This document shows, piece by piece, positions 53,093 through 64,000 of a stretch of 64,000 bases of DNA (within the stretch, counting starts at the first letter, position 1; the number at the start of each line of letters is the position of its first letter). Both the position numbers and the translations under genes were made by a program. The notes beneath the pieces are model-generated. The model was not told the origin of the DNA, searched no databases, and saw only the letters and a list, made by a program, of their open reading frames with translations. Origin of the DNA: Mesostigma viride (Eukaryota > Streptophyta > Mesostigmatophyceae > Mesostigmatales > Mesostigmataceae); assembly GCA_009746045.1 (NCBI GenBank), contig RPFO01000090.1:829298-893297 (forward strand). The letters are read 5' to 3'.

Positions 53093-53202
53093 ATCCCATG
53101 TTCCCCTCCCTCTGAGGACTTATGCATGCTCACGTGACGCGGTCACGTGTCTATTAATTAATTAATTAATTAATTAATTAATTAATCAATTAATTAATTA
53201 AT
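53093..53202 (+). repeat. 3' end of a short retroelement family (copy 2)
   Basis: TGTTCCCCTCCCTCTGAGGA, a perfect CACGTGAC-GCG-GTCACGTG hairpin and a (TTAA/TAAT)n tail of about 50 nt. Copy 1 is at 23978-24046. Confidence 0.55.
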
Positions 53203-53279
53203 CATCACTGATCACTATGTTTCCGGCTCATGCATGCCGCCGGGTCTGCAATCGTTACCCGTAATAATCGGCTCACACC

Positions 53280-53859
53280 TGTTACGTCCTGGCTCGACTC
53301 TATCCCAAACATCTCGCCTAACCTTACCTAAACTAGTGATGAGGCACCTACCGAGGAGTGAGGAGCTATATTGGCTATAAGACCTAGGACGCGACGACGC
53401 TGCTTCTCAATGCATTCCCTTATAATACGCCATATACCGAATAAAACCAGGGTACTACGAAGGAAACAATACTACACTGCCATGACCCTAGCTAATATGT
53501 GTTAATTCATAACACACGCCGGGTGCCATTCACGAAGGACAACTGCTGCATAAATGATCGCCGACAGGCGTGTATGCTCGGGCCGACATCGACCCTCGCC
53601 TACAGGACCAACGCACGTCCACAAGGTTCACACGCAGGATAAAAGGACCACTACTAAAGTACGCAGCGCGGCGCGACTGCACCGAACCACCATGCATTAT
53701 TACTGTACAAGTGCCACGTCACAAGGCCCGGTACTGACCGGCCAAAAGGTCCTAACTACACGTAAGCCTAGGAAAGTCAGCGAACTGTTCCGGAATGGCT
53801 GAGGCAACAAAGGACCTAATTTACGTCCGTAACAACAACAAAAGTTACGCGACGTAACA
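53280..53859 (-). repeat. Gypsy element 3' LTR
   Basis: 580 bp. Carries GCATTATT-type extra bases near 53693 absent from the other LTR. Confidence 0.95.
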
Positions 53860-53873
53860 CCTCCCCCCCCACA
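53860..53873 (-). promoter_or_regulatory. Polypurine tract
   Basis: On the minus strand TGTGGGGGGGGGAGG directly abuts the 3' LTR, as needed to prime plus-strand DNA. Confidence 0.75.
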
Positions 53874-54403
53874 AAGGTAGGGAGCCCTCTCCCTACGTAC
53901 AGGGAGGAAACCAAAGGGGTAGGAATTCAACCTAACGCACCCAACACAAGCGTAACACAATCGACTGACCATCCAAGGCCCAAAGCAAAAACATGTTAAC
54001 CTCGGGTCCACCCCAAACGGTGTAGGGATCACCAGCACCACGCCGGGTGTGAGGCTCCCCTAACTGCCTTGCACGGAGGCTTGCCGGGAGGGACGGCACT
54101 AGGCAGGACACGCGTAGGAAACAATGTTCACACTGAGGACAGAGAACGGCCAACCGACTGGCCAAGCCCAGATCGCGACTCTATATACCGGAGGGACAAC
54201 ACCCTCAGGACGGGCCTAGAGCCCTCTGTCTACACACCAGTAGCCTGAAAAGTACCACGGGTGGCCAAAAGCACCGCCATGTACGCCCGGTGATGAGCAA
54301 CATCAGTAGGGTTGTCATGGTTGTCTACACGGATGGAGGAACACATCCTCCCAGACGCCATCAAGATACATGCCGAGGAAAGCCCAGTAGTATCGTAGCT
54401 TTG

Positions 54404-55054
54404 TCAGGACCACCTGTCCACGGGCCCTGTCAAGGAACCCACACTGAAACTAGCACACGAAGGGCTCTGCCGACAGCAGAAGGAGGGCGCGCAGGAGGAA
54501 CCGATAGAAGACCAGCTCACCACGAGCAACGAAGGTGAAAAACAAGTCCAGGAAACGCTCCACGTTGTCGGGCCACAGACGCACGTGCCGGATCTCACGA
54601 CTCTCGCTAACACGCGTGACCGAAGCTGAGGACTTCCCAACAGGAGCAACGCGCGGTTGGTGGATGACGGCGGAGGCGGGCGCGACGGAAGAGGCGGTGG
54701 CAGCAGGAGCGGCAACATGGGAAGATGTTGTGGCCTGTCGGGCAGAGGGCCAATCACCCATGGCCGAATCATACGTATCATCGGTAGTGTCAAACACCCA
54801 CTTGCCCGTCGACGCCTCGCCCAAATCTGGATGACGCTGAGGCTCGGCCGGCAGAGGGAGCCACGGACGGAGTGACAGCGACCGGCTGAGCATGCGCGAC
54901 GGAGGGAGCCACGGACGGAGCGACAACGGCTGGCTGAGCAGGCGTCGTCTGACATGATGGCTGCGGAGGGCGGGGGACAACCAACCGACCCACAGCCCGA
55001 GGAAATAACATAAGGCAAGGAAGGAAAACAACTAGAGGTTGTGCAAGTTTTCAC
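54404..55054 (-). pseudogene. Gypsy element 3'-terminal ORF region
   Basis: Open for about 200 codons in two frames downstream of integrase. Low-complexity Ala/Pro/Ser-rich sequence then a hydrophobic end (VERFLDLFFTFVARGELVFY). No chromodomain recognised. Contains a GGAGCCACGGACGGAG(T/C)GACA duplication at 54861-54922. Confidence 0.4.
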
Positions 55055-55111
55055 TCAACCAAACATAGGTAATCTTCCCAGTCACTACCAGACGGGTCCA
55101 TTTACATAATG

Positions 55112-55701
55112 TCAGAGGGCTTCTTCTACCACTCTATTTAATCGCTCTACTAGGCGTGAGGAGGGGGAATGGTACGCAGTGCCAAACGTCACTTTAGTAC
55201 CAATAGCAGCAAAGAACTCTGTCCAAAAGTCCGAGGTAAACAGCTTGTCCTTATCGGAGATAAACTGCCTGCTCAACCCATGGTAACGATAAACGTTTTG
55301 AAGGTACGGCTGAGCACAGTCATGAGCAGCAGTAAGCTCCAAGGGACAAGGGACAAGGTGACAACGTCTCGTAAGGCGGTCTACAAACCCGAGGATCTGC
55401 GCATTGCCTTTGGTATAAAGGGATCCACAACATCCATCATAATGGAATCCCAAGGCATTATAGAAGGATCAGGGAGGGTACGAGGCTCGATCCGCTATCT
55501 GACCCACATTACTAGGTTTCATCTCCTGGCATGATTGGCATGTCCTACCAACATATTCATCCACATCAAGTGCTGAGGAGGGAGGGCCAGAAGTATGAAC
55601 AGGTTACCAAATCCCGCACACGCTTCCCGCCCTAGCTGGTGAGCAGCTAAATCATGTAACTCAAACAACAAGGACGAGCGACAAATAAGGGGAAAATACA
55701 A
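55112..55701 (-). pseudogene. Gypsy element integrase
   Basis: Zinc-binding start around 55540-55680 (ELHDLAAHQLGREA and CQSCQEM), then a core frame 55453-55112 with FVDRLTRRCHLVPC (first Asp), QFISDKDKLFTSDFW (second Asp) and SSRLVERLNRVVEEAL (Glu). The parts are in different frames. Confidence 0.75.
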
Positions 55702-56081
55702 ACGTCATTGCAGAGGATCATCCTTTAACAGCACCTACAAGAAGCCAACCACAAACTTGCACGGGTACTTCCCGAATTTTCGAGGGTGTGAGGATATTGC
55801 GACTAAGGCTTCCAGCTCAGTGGCCGTAAACACTGATAAGACGCCCTAAATCTGACGTAGGACTGGCTACCGAGGCATCTACAGAAGGTTCTACAGGAAG
55901 TCACCCACAACTTTACCAAAAAGAGGGGTGGACTAGAAGGAACAAGATTACCAAACGACTTCCCAGCCCTAGTGGACACATGACGGAGGGGAAAAGAAAT
56001 GATTTATTAGTATCCTCCCCCCCCACCGAGGTGACAGGTGTGCCCTCACACCGAAGAGAAAGGCCCACATGAGAGAGGAGA

Positions 56082-56600
56082 TCAGGAAAACGAACAGAGG
56101 TATGGAAAAGGTAGTCCTGTATACTGCCCGTCATGAGGGAAGTCACCATAGGGGAAAACACCAAGAAGAGGAGTAGGAACGAGGGTGGTAGTGAGGACAT
56201 CTAGATCCTCGAAAAAGGAATAGTCAGGACGTCGGGATAAAGCATCAGGGACAATATTATCTACACCCTTGACGTATTGCAATTTAACGGGGGCAAATTG
56301 CGCAACATCGAATTGGGCACCTTTAAGGAAATCTTGCCATGCATGACAGCAATATACCACAGCCAATACTCTTGTTGGTGAACAGGGTACTTGCGCTCAG
56401 CAGGTAACATAGTCCTAGAGATGTATGTATTCGATGGGTTGCAAACCATGACCTTGGTCTTGGAGGAGAACACCCCCAAGGGCTACCTTACTAGTGTCAG
56501 TAGCTAATACAAACAGTTTCGAGGTATCTGGCAAGACGAGGATCGCAGGCCGGAGTCTGCTGACAACAAAAACTTCAACCACGCAGAAAGGAAAGGACAT
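56082..56600 (-). pseudogene. Gypsy element RNase H
   Basis: ILVLPDTSKLFVLATDTSKVALGG and GVLLQDQG at 56600-56415, the RNase H opening with its Asp. AERKYPVHQQEYWLWYIAV follows in a second frame, and VKGVDNIVPDALSRRPDY closes it in a third. Two frame changes. Confidence 0.8.
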
Positions 56601-56726
56601 TTTAGCTCACTCCTTCCTAGTCACCGTGATTGATAAGGAACCAAATTCTACGGTAGGAGGGGTCTCAATAGAGGAGGAAGAAAACCCGGTTCGTGGGTTG
56701 GAGAAGGTAAAGGAGTAAGAAGTATG

Positions 56727-57335
56727 TCAGGGATATGAGATGGAGAAGGAACAGCTTCTGTACGAATTGTAGGAGGACCTACAGGACGAGGATGTATTCC
56801 TATGTCGGTTTGACCATACCAAAGACATGAACTGCTGATGAATGTCTCTTTGATATACCAAAGACAGATGCTGTGCTTCTTCAAAGAGGTGAAACTTCTT
56901 ATACCTAATCACGTAAACGGAGGGGTTATTAATCACAGTACGTGCATCAGCCCAAGAAAGGAAAATACTAGACCATGAGGAAGTGATGTCTGCATAGTAC
57001 TTTGCACGGCTATTATCATAATCAACTTTACAATAGTTTGTAACTAGGCTAAATTTGCCATTGGGCACAGGGACTAGCAAAACACTGATAGAACATGGGG
57101 AATTACTAGGATCCCTGAAATCTGCTTCTAATAATGACATTTAAATATTTGTTATAACTCTTATAATTCGGAGGGGCCCATACGATACATCGGAGAAAAC
57201 CACACGAGGAGGGGGGTATGAGGGAGTCTTTTCTTCAAAGACCCGAGAGGAATCTATAATAGACATGTAACGGACTTCATTGGTAAGACACGGAGGAACA
57301 TACGCAATAAAACATTTATTGTCATTGTTGGTCAT
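56727..57335 (-). pseudogene. Gypsy element reverse transcriptase, N-terminal half only
   Basis: SCSISVLLVPVPNGKFSLVT-like sequence (family: SPW-SPVVLVKKKDGSWR) is seen around 57060-57110. Only about 130 bp separate this frame from the RNase H start and no YxDD catalytic motif is found, so the palm is deleted. Confidence 0.6.
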
Positions 57336-57640
57336 TAATGACCAGCCATAGGTCTTACAGGAGGATCACCGGGTAACTCAATAGGGGTTACATCTACTAA
57401 GGATATTTTCTCTACCTTACAATGTCGTTCCGGCAACAGGGCTAATAGGTGCTATCAGGGAACCAGGTAACAGCTAGCCTCCGGCCCGAGGCTTACTATA
57501 ACCATGGTGTCATGTTCTCGTCAGAAGGCAACAAATGTGAAAACGCTAGTTGCCCAAATATGAGATTCCGCGGAACACAGAAAGTAAGAAAGCCTAGAAG
57601 CTACCAGCAAGGAATCGAACCTAGGACCATAGTGTTATTT

Positions 57641-59810
57641 AAATATATATTAAAAATATAATTACTTACAGCAGAGTGAAATCACTCAAACCAAAGCAAA
57701 CGCCCAGCTATAAACCTATATACAGAGCCATGTCAAAGCTCTATACTACGATAAGACCAATGGAAACGCCTAACGGGAGGAACCTAATAGCCCTGCTGCA
57801 CCGCAAAATCAGCCCGCGTACGGCGGAGCATGATGTCAGCCATGGCCCGAGTCAGCGCCACCGACAAGCGCTGACGCCAATATGACGTCCAGGTCCGCGC
57901 CGACCATGGGGCCCGCTGGCCCTCCAGGTCCAGCCGGTCCTCCCGGAGCCGGCAACACTCCTTGAAGAAGGCGGAGGTCAGGGGCCCCATGGCCCCAAAC
58001 TCCTCCAGGACAAAGGGCACCACACGATGGTGCCCGACGTCGCCGTAGGCCAGGAGCTTGGCCCGCTCCGCCCGGTCCGCCGTGTAACCTGCCGTGAGGG
58101 AGGCCCCAGCCACGTGGCTAAGAGCCAAGGGCCGCGCCACCGAAACGTCAATAAGCAGATGCCGGCCACCCCCTCAAAGTCCAGCACCACGATGTCAGGC
58201 CGGTGGTTGGGGGAATAGAAGGCAGCGCCATCCGCATCCTCGGACCGGATGTTCGCGTGGGGGAAAACCGACCGAATCATGGCGAGCACCACCGTCAGGA
58301 GGACAGTGTGCAAATACAAATACCAATTCTGATTCTGTTGGCCCCCCATGCAGGCAAGGTAGTGAGTCCCCGTGGGATCCAGCGGCTGCCCACAGCTACC
58401 ACAAGGCCGCCCGGCCGGAACAAGAGGCTGCGGGGCAAATAGCTGGTGCCGGAGCGCCACCGAGTAGTGGCTGGGAGCCAAGGCGAATGGGGGGGCCATG
58501 GGAAGAGCACGAAGGTACGCCGAGCCCACACTCCGCAAGGAAAGCGAGAACAGCCACGCACGTCCCTGGGCGTTGAGGTCCGCGAAAAGAGCAATCCAAT
58601 CAGCCGTGTGCAGAATACCCGCGTAGGTTTTCTGGTGTTTATCGATGACGCGAGCAGGGAATGCGGCGGGAGATTGAACGGAGGCGACCGAGGGAGTGCC
58701 GCGAGGGAGGTGGCGCTGTACCGCCTGAGCGGCACGGACGGGAGAACAGGCCTGCTGGATCTCAGCATAGGCCTCCTGGATGGCGGTGACGAAGGGCAAA
58801 GGGCTGCTGGGGTCCAGGAGGTCAGGCGCTGCTGTTGCCAAAAGGGGCAGGAGCCGGCAGCTTTCCGCCCACGACTGAGCGACGGAGCCCAAAAATGCTG
58901 CTGGGGCCAGCCGGGCGGCACGAGTCAGACCGCAGCCACCCATCCGTGCAGGCAGGGAGGCAATGCGAATAGCATGTGGCGGGAGGTCGGGGCCCGGGAC
59001 CAGCTGCGCCAAGGCTGACTGGATGCGTTCGTCGTGGCCCTCGGCGGCCAGCCGGACCTGAGCCGGAAGAGCGCCCCGGAGCCAGTGAACGACGCGAGGG
59101 TGAGCGCAAAACCACAGAAGCAGACCCTTGGTCTGCGAATCATGAAGGCGCGCAATCAAGGGCAGTACCTCAGTGCGTGCCTCGAGGGCGGCCCGCAGAG
59201 CATCGATGACAAACGCGGGGTCGCCAACCGGAACGCCGAGGACATCCAACCCATGGAGGCGCTCGTCCCGGCCCAAGAGCTGGGGCGGAAAGCCGGAGCA
59301 ATCACCTTGGGGCGAGTACACCGCGCACTTGGCCAGGGTCAACTGGAGGTTGATGTCGGCCACCGCGGTCTGCAGTGCCAGCAGAGCCGCGGTGGTGTCC
59401 GGCACAGGGCCCAGAAGGTAGATATCATCCAAGTAGGCCTGAATAGCGACCGCCGGGTGGGCAGCATGGACCGCTTGGAGGCAACCCTGGAGGGGGCGGC
59501 AAAGTACAGGGGTCCCAGGGGGTCCCCTTGCTGGGTGCCCGACCGCGACAGCAGGCCGCCGCGAGTGCCGTCCTCCATGATGTGAACCAGTTGGCCGGGC
59601 TGGCCGTAGCACACGGCTGTCCAAGCATACAAGTCCTCGAAGGACTCCATGACGGCCGCAAACATGCTGGCGCGGGACAGACTGTTGAACGCGTTGTGGC
59701 AGTCGACCTTGATGACAGCGTGGGTGGGGTGGGCCTCGAGGTAGGCCTGCACCGAATGGATGAGGATATCCGCCCCGCCTGGAGTCGTCACCCCCAGCTG
59801 GGGCAATATA
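57641..59810 (-). mobile_element. LINE-C: 5'-truncated non-LTR element with RT and REL endonuclease
   Basis: Inserted in the gypsy element between protease and RT, same strand. The 3' UTR (57812-57644) matches the fragment at 50728-50889. The element ends in an AT-rich stretch (AATATATA near both junctions may be the target duplication). It is 5'-truncated inside RT near GCCCCAGCTGG at 59800. Confidence 0.75.
57978..59806 (-). pseudogene. LINE-C reverse transcriptase with zinc motif and restriction-like endonuclease
   Basis: Frame 59806-59490 gives VIKVDCHNAFNSLSR (motif A), RSGTQQGDPLGPLYF; after one shift, frame 59490-57978 gives AIQAYLDDIYLLG (YLDD), a thumb with ARMGGCGLTRAARLAP, a Cys/His cluster CGSCGQPLDPTGTHYLAC, and RPDIVVLDFEG, the PD-D core of a restriction-endonuclease-like domain. 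C-terminal REL domains mark early-branching LINEs such as R2, CRE, NeSL and Utopia; the exact clade is not resolved. The reading frame breaks again near 58140, where other frames continue. Confidence 0.8.
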
Positions 59811-59894
59811 TAATAAATAATGTGATTTTATGGCCTTGATGCCAATCTAAGCCCAACAATATATCAACAATCGTTATAGGGCCTATGGTCGCCA

Positions 59895-60230
59895 CTAATT
59901 TAATCTGGCGACCCTGAATGAGGAGTGGTAAGGATACAGTCCCATGAGAGTGACAAGTGCGACCATCAGCATATATAGTGCACAGTCACCTGAGAGGAAT
60001 GAGGGATAGCTACTATGTAACCCTAGTCTCCTAACAAGGGCCTCGCTCACAAAGGAGGTGGCAGCCCCACTATCTACGAGGACAGAAACATTGAGGATAC
60101 CATGAGGGTGCAGAAGAGGGTCTACTACGGTAGTAGGAGCGGTAAGGCCACCATTTAGACACATCAAAGGACGAACACGTAGGGGTGCAGAGGATGCAGC
60201 ATCCACAGTAGTGACAAAACAGGTAAACAA
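59895..60230 (-). pseudogene. Gypsy element protease
   Basis: SVLVDSGAATSFVSEALVRR is a retropepsin DSGA motif followed by the usual helix. It is cut off from RT by a stop and the LINE-C insertion. Confidence 0.75.
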
Positions 60231-60450
60231 AGATTTTCTGAGCTTGGGGTACTAGCTGAGGACCTTACCAGGCTACCCCCTGCTGACAGGTCTATTGTTT
60301 TCCCTCCCCCCCACATCATCCAAGGGAACGAACCCGGGAGGAAACCCCGGTGAGAAAGCCATTGCTGGAGAATCACGAGGGTACTGAGAGGGGACGGAAT
60401 TCTGATCAGAATGGGGATTCACTAAGGAGCCTGTCTGTACAGCATTTAAC

Positions 60451-60913
60451 CTAGAGGGTTAAGGAGCAGAAGAGGAACGACCAGAGGGTGGGCGAAGGGG
60501 AGAGGCCCGCTGAGGAGTACGCGGAGGGCGGGCATTGGGATGAGGGGGGGGGGCCAGAAAGAAACTTGGGGCACTCCCTCTTAAGATGGCCCACCTCGTG
60601 ACGGTGCCATAACACGTGATGTGAGACACATCTAATGCAGATATATATCTGTAACACAAATATCTAAGTCTTCTACATATGCCTCTTCTTCTTCAGGAGT
60701 GAGGACAAGGTTATGGACCCTAGTACGGACATGATAAGGAGCATACATAAAATCAGCAACACGGAGGAGATGGGTAGGAACAGCAGCCAGAGGAAGGTCA
60801 CGAAAACTATACGCAAAAAAACTGTTTCTTAACTTCACGCAAGAGGTTTTATTAAGACCTTGCAAGAAGCGAGCACGGACTTCCGCACCCGAGAGGTCTC
60901 GAATGCGTACCAT
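60451..60913 (-). pseudogene. Gypsy element Gag, C-terminal part with zinc knuckle
   Basis: Frame 60913-60632 has VRARFLQGLNKTSCVKLRN, typical of retrotransposon Gag capsids (F--GL). Then IRCVSHHVLWHRHEVGHLKR-EC at 60640-60570 is a zinc knuckle in which the CX2C part is disturbed. Separate frames. Confidence 0.65.
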
Positions 60914-61334
60914 CTGGGCATCAAATTCCCATTGCTATTCCCTATAAGTTTCATTGCCTTGCTCGAGGGATCCAAATCTAAGGCGCTCTTGCCAGTCAGC
61001 GTCTGGAGGCACTACATGATTTTCCAATCTCCTAATTAAACAATTATGCTACTGAGTTAGGGTATGCATGGGACGCGAGGGACTCACAGTGAACAAGGGT
61101 GGCAAGGGCAGGAGCCACACACGTGGTAAGGTAATGAGGGACAAGAACAGCATCAGGGAGTTTCCACCTATAATATTGTTCCCAAGAGGCCGTCTACTGA
61201 GAGAGGAGCATAAGAAAGGTGAAAAACTAGCTGCTGAGGGGTAGACTAATATCTAACTTAGGCACACTAGCAAAGGTGGGAAGGAGAGGGGGCTTAGATG
61301 CACGAGAAGGATCAGTTTTATCCATAGGCCCACT

Positions 61335-62003
61335 CTACTCCACAGGCACATACTCAGGCAGTAACAAATTATGAGGAGCATGATAGGTCTTAGGAAGAGG
61401 ACGTGAGGGCACCACAGAGTCAGGGTGGTGACCAGAGGTGTGAGGAACAGTATATGCTTCTCTGATTGTGGAATAGGAAAAATGATCATAGTTTTTATCA
61501 TGGAGAGGCATGGTGCTAAAATCCTGATTAATCTCTAACTCTACTACACGTGAGGGGATTTGGGCTGCCTCATAGGCCGTATCAAGGTATGCCAAGGAAG
61601 CAGGAGGATGTGTAGGAACGGCAGTAGGATACCCAGTAGGGCCCACAGGAGCCAGACTACGAACACTACGAGGGGCTGACACCTGAGGAGCCTGAGAGGG
61701 GATAGACACAGAGGGATTCCCAGAATTAACAGGAGGAATAGCAGAGGGTGGGGCAATAGCCCTAGTACGCGCCTCAAACGTAGGAGGAGGAATAATAGGT
61801 GAACGGTGAAAGGACGGAGTAGAGGGAGTACTGTCAGAACGTACACTCTGAGACGGAGGAGTCAAGTGATGGACAGTGTCCCAGGAATCACGTCTATTAC
61901 CCATAGCCAATTGAGGAGTACCAGAATTAACACCAGGAGTAACACCTGAGGAACGTTGGTTAATGGGAGACATACCCCCACCAAGAGACGTTTGAGAGGA
62001 CAT
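61335..62003 (-). pseudogene. Gypsy element Gag, N-terminal part
   Basis: 222-codon frame from MSSQTSLGGGMSPINQRS. Pro/Ser/Thr-rich, ending with YHAPHNLLLPEYVPVE. Several stops separate it from the capsid part at 60913. Confidence 0.6.
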
Positions 62004-62837
62004 GTTAGATGTGCAAATGAAAGAAATACACTGGACGAGGAAAGGTTAAAAATCTGAACAAGGATAAGATAAAAATCTGGTAAAGGACAAAATAAAAATC
62101 TGACCAAGGCTAAAATAAAATCAGATCAAGGATAAAAGAAAATCAGGTCAAAAAGAAAATAAATTCAGGTCAAATGGGGCATGACCAAAAAAACAAAGGG
62201 AAGTGGCATCCACTTTAGCAAGGAAAAAGGAAAGAACAATCTAAAATCTGATCAAGGAGAAAATAAAAAGGAAACAAAGGAAAACACACATGCATTATTG
62301 TAGCTTATTGTTACCGAAATGCCGAGGACGCCTGAAACCAGCGCCCGTTGGTAAATAAACATCCGGCTCAAGATTCTGCACGAGGAAGCATATAAGAAAA
62401 CACAGCAGCATGCACGGAAAAGAGGTGTAGTCGAAAGAGACGCTAATCGTCCCACTATCCAGCCCTATTGAACCGTCAAGCCTAGCTAACGTAATCAAAC
62501 AACATTCCAAGGAAACGCGTGTATACAAAGGAAGAAAAGGAGCTAACCCACTGAACCGGCTAACCCACTAGCTAACGTCAAACAGCACCCAGCAAGGAAA
62601 TGCACACACAGAAGGAAAAGGAAAAGAAACTAGCTACGTGAGGAGTTCATCCGCTTTGAGCAGGTCTAACTTCTAGGCAGGGCGTGTCCCGAATCGGGCA
62701 GCACTACCCCCCTAGCTTGCAGGCGACCCGCCCATTACCTGTCAAGAGGTTGTCTTCTTCTGTGCCCTGGCCGCGGAAGGTCTCTGGCGTATAAGGTTAC
62801 TGTTGCAAGGGAATATCGTCGCGTCCACCTAAACTAT
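62004..62837 (-). other. Gypsy element 5' untranslated leader
   Basis: No ORF. Contains repeated AAATCTGATCAAGGA-like units (62050-62260), which may be leader repeats. Confidence 0.6.
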
Positions 62838-62848
62838 CTCCGCTACCA
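62838..62848 (-). promoter_or_regulatory. Primer binding site
   Basis: TGGTAGCGGAG, one base after the 5' LTR on the minus strand, matches 9 of 11 bases of the usual initiator-Met tRNA PBS (TGGTATCAGAG). Confidence 0.6.
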
Positions 62849-62849
62849 T

Positions 62850-63421
62850 TGTTACGTCCTGGCTCGACTCTATCCCAAACATCTCGCCTAACCTTACCTA
62901 AACTAGTGATGAGGCACCTACCGAGGAGTGAGGAGCTATATTGGCTATAAGACCTAGGACGCGACGACGCTGCTTCTCAATGCATTCCCTTATAATACGC
63001 CATATACCGAATAAAACCAGGGTACTACGAAGGAAACAATACTACACTGCCATGACCCTAGCTAATATGTGTTAATTCATAACACACGCCGGGTGCCATT
63101 CACGAAGGACAACTGCTGCATAAATGATCGCCGACAGGCGTGTATGCTCGGGCCGACATCGACCCTCGCCTACAGGACCAACGCACATCCACAAGGTTCA
63201 CACGCAGGATAAAAGGACCACTACTAAAGTACGCAGCGCGGCGCGACTGCACCGAACCACCATACTGTACAAGTGCCACGTCACAAGGCCCGGTACTGAC
63301 CGGCCAAAAGGTCCTAACTACACGTAAGCCTAGGAAAGTCAGCGAACTGTTCCGGAATGGCTGAGGCAACAAAGGACCTAATTTACGTCCGTAACAACAA
63401 CAAAAGTTACGCGACGTAACA
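62850..63421 (-). repeat. Gypsy element 5' LTR
   Basis: 572 bp, nearly identical to 53280-53859. Confidence 0.95.
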
Positions 63422-63426
63422 ACACC

Positions 63427-64000
63427 GTTCCTTTCATACTTCCACCCGTATTTATCGACGCGTACCGTAGCCTAGCGTCACCCGTCACCGGGTGTTGCCA
63501 ACACCGGGTGTGATTTCCAAAAACCCTTATATCAGTCTATCTTTACAGCATCAGACTGGCAGTGCCGCTACATCTGATTGGATCTCCGTTGGATTATTAG
63601 ATGATGCCTTAAAGGAGGCATCTAGGTGAATAATATAGACCTTGTTGTGATAGTCACCTGTGACTATCACAAGAAAGCTGAACTTCTGAATAAGGAAGAA
63701 AGACATCACAAGGTGATTCCCTGGTGTACATCAACCGTCGATGTATAGATGGATACTTCAAACATTCTGGGCTGAGCCTTGAACAGCAGCTAGGGCATGC
63801 GCATCCACAAGAGCAGGGTAACCTACATGATCACAAAAGCAACGAGATGACAAAGAAGGGGTATATACTGACTTACCTACAAGCCTGTAACACTGGAATC
63901 CATGTGATGACCGATTGCATGTGATGCAATAGAGCTTGCTGGTTACACACGGCGAGATTGTAACCCTGCATGAGGAGTCTGAGTGCGGCAAGCAACTTCA
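63427..64000. other. Intergenic, no gene seen
   Basis: Contains a perfect 13-bp hairpin (TTGTGATAGTCAC, 63645-63657, with 63660-63672) and a nearby GATGCC/GGCATC hairpin (63603-63622). No ORF supported. Confidence 0.5.

Larger units (their letters stand above)
53280..63421 (-). mobile_element. Ty3/gypsy LTR retrotransposon, structurally complete, coding-defective
   Basis: LTRs 53280-53859 (3') and 62850-63421 (5'), TGTTACG...CGTAACA, flanked by ACACC at 53275-53279 and 63422-63426. PBS at 62838-62848 and PPT at 53860-53873. Coding order on the minus strand is gag, CCHC, protease, (LINE-C insertion), partial RT, RNase H, integrase, tail. The LTRs differ by about one substitution and one 8-bp indel, so insertion is recent, yet the internal genes are broken and the RT catalytic half is absent. 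It probably moved using proteins of another copy. Confidence 0.9.

Noticed and set aside
53280..63421. Reassigned stop codons (TAG/TAA as Gln) to explain broken gypsy frames
   Set aside because: The HD-ZIP gene uses the standard code and ends in TAG, and the gypsy breaks also include frameshifts and a missing RT half.

Overview
This is nuclear DNA of a eukaryotic green-lineage organism. The main evidence is a spliced class IV HD-ZIP (homeodomain, leucine zipper, START) gene on the + strand at about 4.8-23.2 kb, a family known from streptophytes. Its divergence from land-plant members, its GC-rich exons and its very repeat-rich surroundings suggest a streptophyte alga with a large genome. I cannot name the species.

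Layout. 0-4 kb: repeats, namely a terminal-inverted-repeat (TIR) element with a large (TTG)n array split by a solo LTR (TSD TTGTT), a mini version of the same TIR motif, and a 0.48-kb MITE. 4.8-23.2 kb: the HD-ZIP IV gene, 13 coding exons with GT-AG introns that join in frame to about 1192 codons. Its introns hold many micro- and minisatellites, a cluster of TGACG palindromes, a small nested ORF, and repeated copies of the gene's own 5' splice-site regions. 23.2-24.1 kb: 3' region. 25.2-30.2 kb: a decayed L1-like LINE ORF1 (LINE-A) whose TTAATTAA tail was entered by a 3.3-kb TIR element carrying a 1.3-kb (GGAT)n array.

30.8-53.1 kb is a four-level nest. LINE-B is interrupted by a complete Ty1/copia-like element (32795-49963, TSD GCTGT). 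That element's gag is interrupted by a 10.5-kb foldback-like element (34449-44991), which has 27-bp TIRs, about ten 173-bp satellite units inverted at each end, and no target duplication. The foldback in turn contains a PAT/Ngaro-type tyrosine-recombinase retrotransposon (36523-41703) with complete split direct repeats. LINE-B also holds a 5'-truncated piece of a second LINE family (LINE-C).

53.3-63.4 kb: a complete Ty3/gypsy element on the minus strand (TSD ACACC, nearly identical LTRs, PBS and PPT present). Its internal genes are broken and the second half of its RT is missing. A larger LINE-C copy, with RT and restriction-endonuclease-like domains, sits inside it. 63.4-64 kb: no gene seen.

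Apart from the HD-ZIP gene, the coding content is selfish DNA, mostly frameshifted. The most unusual items are the foldback element with its Tudor/Agenet-like ORF, the splice-donor duplications in the HD-ZIP introns, and the young but coding-dead gypsy element.
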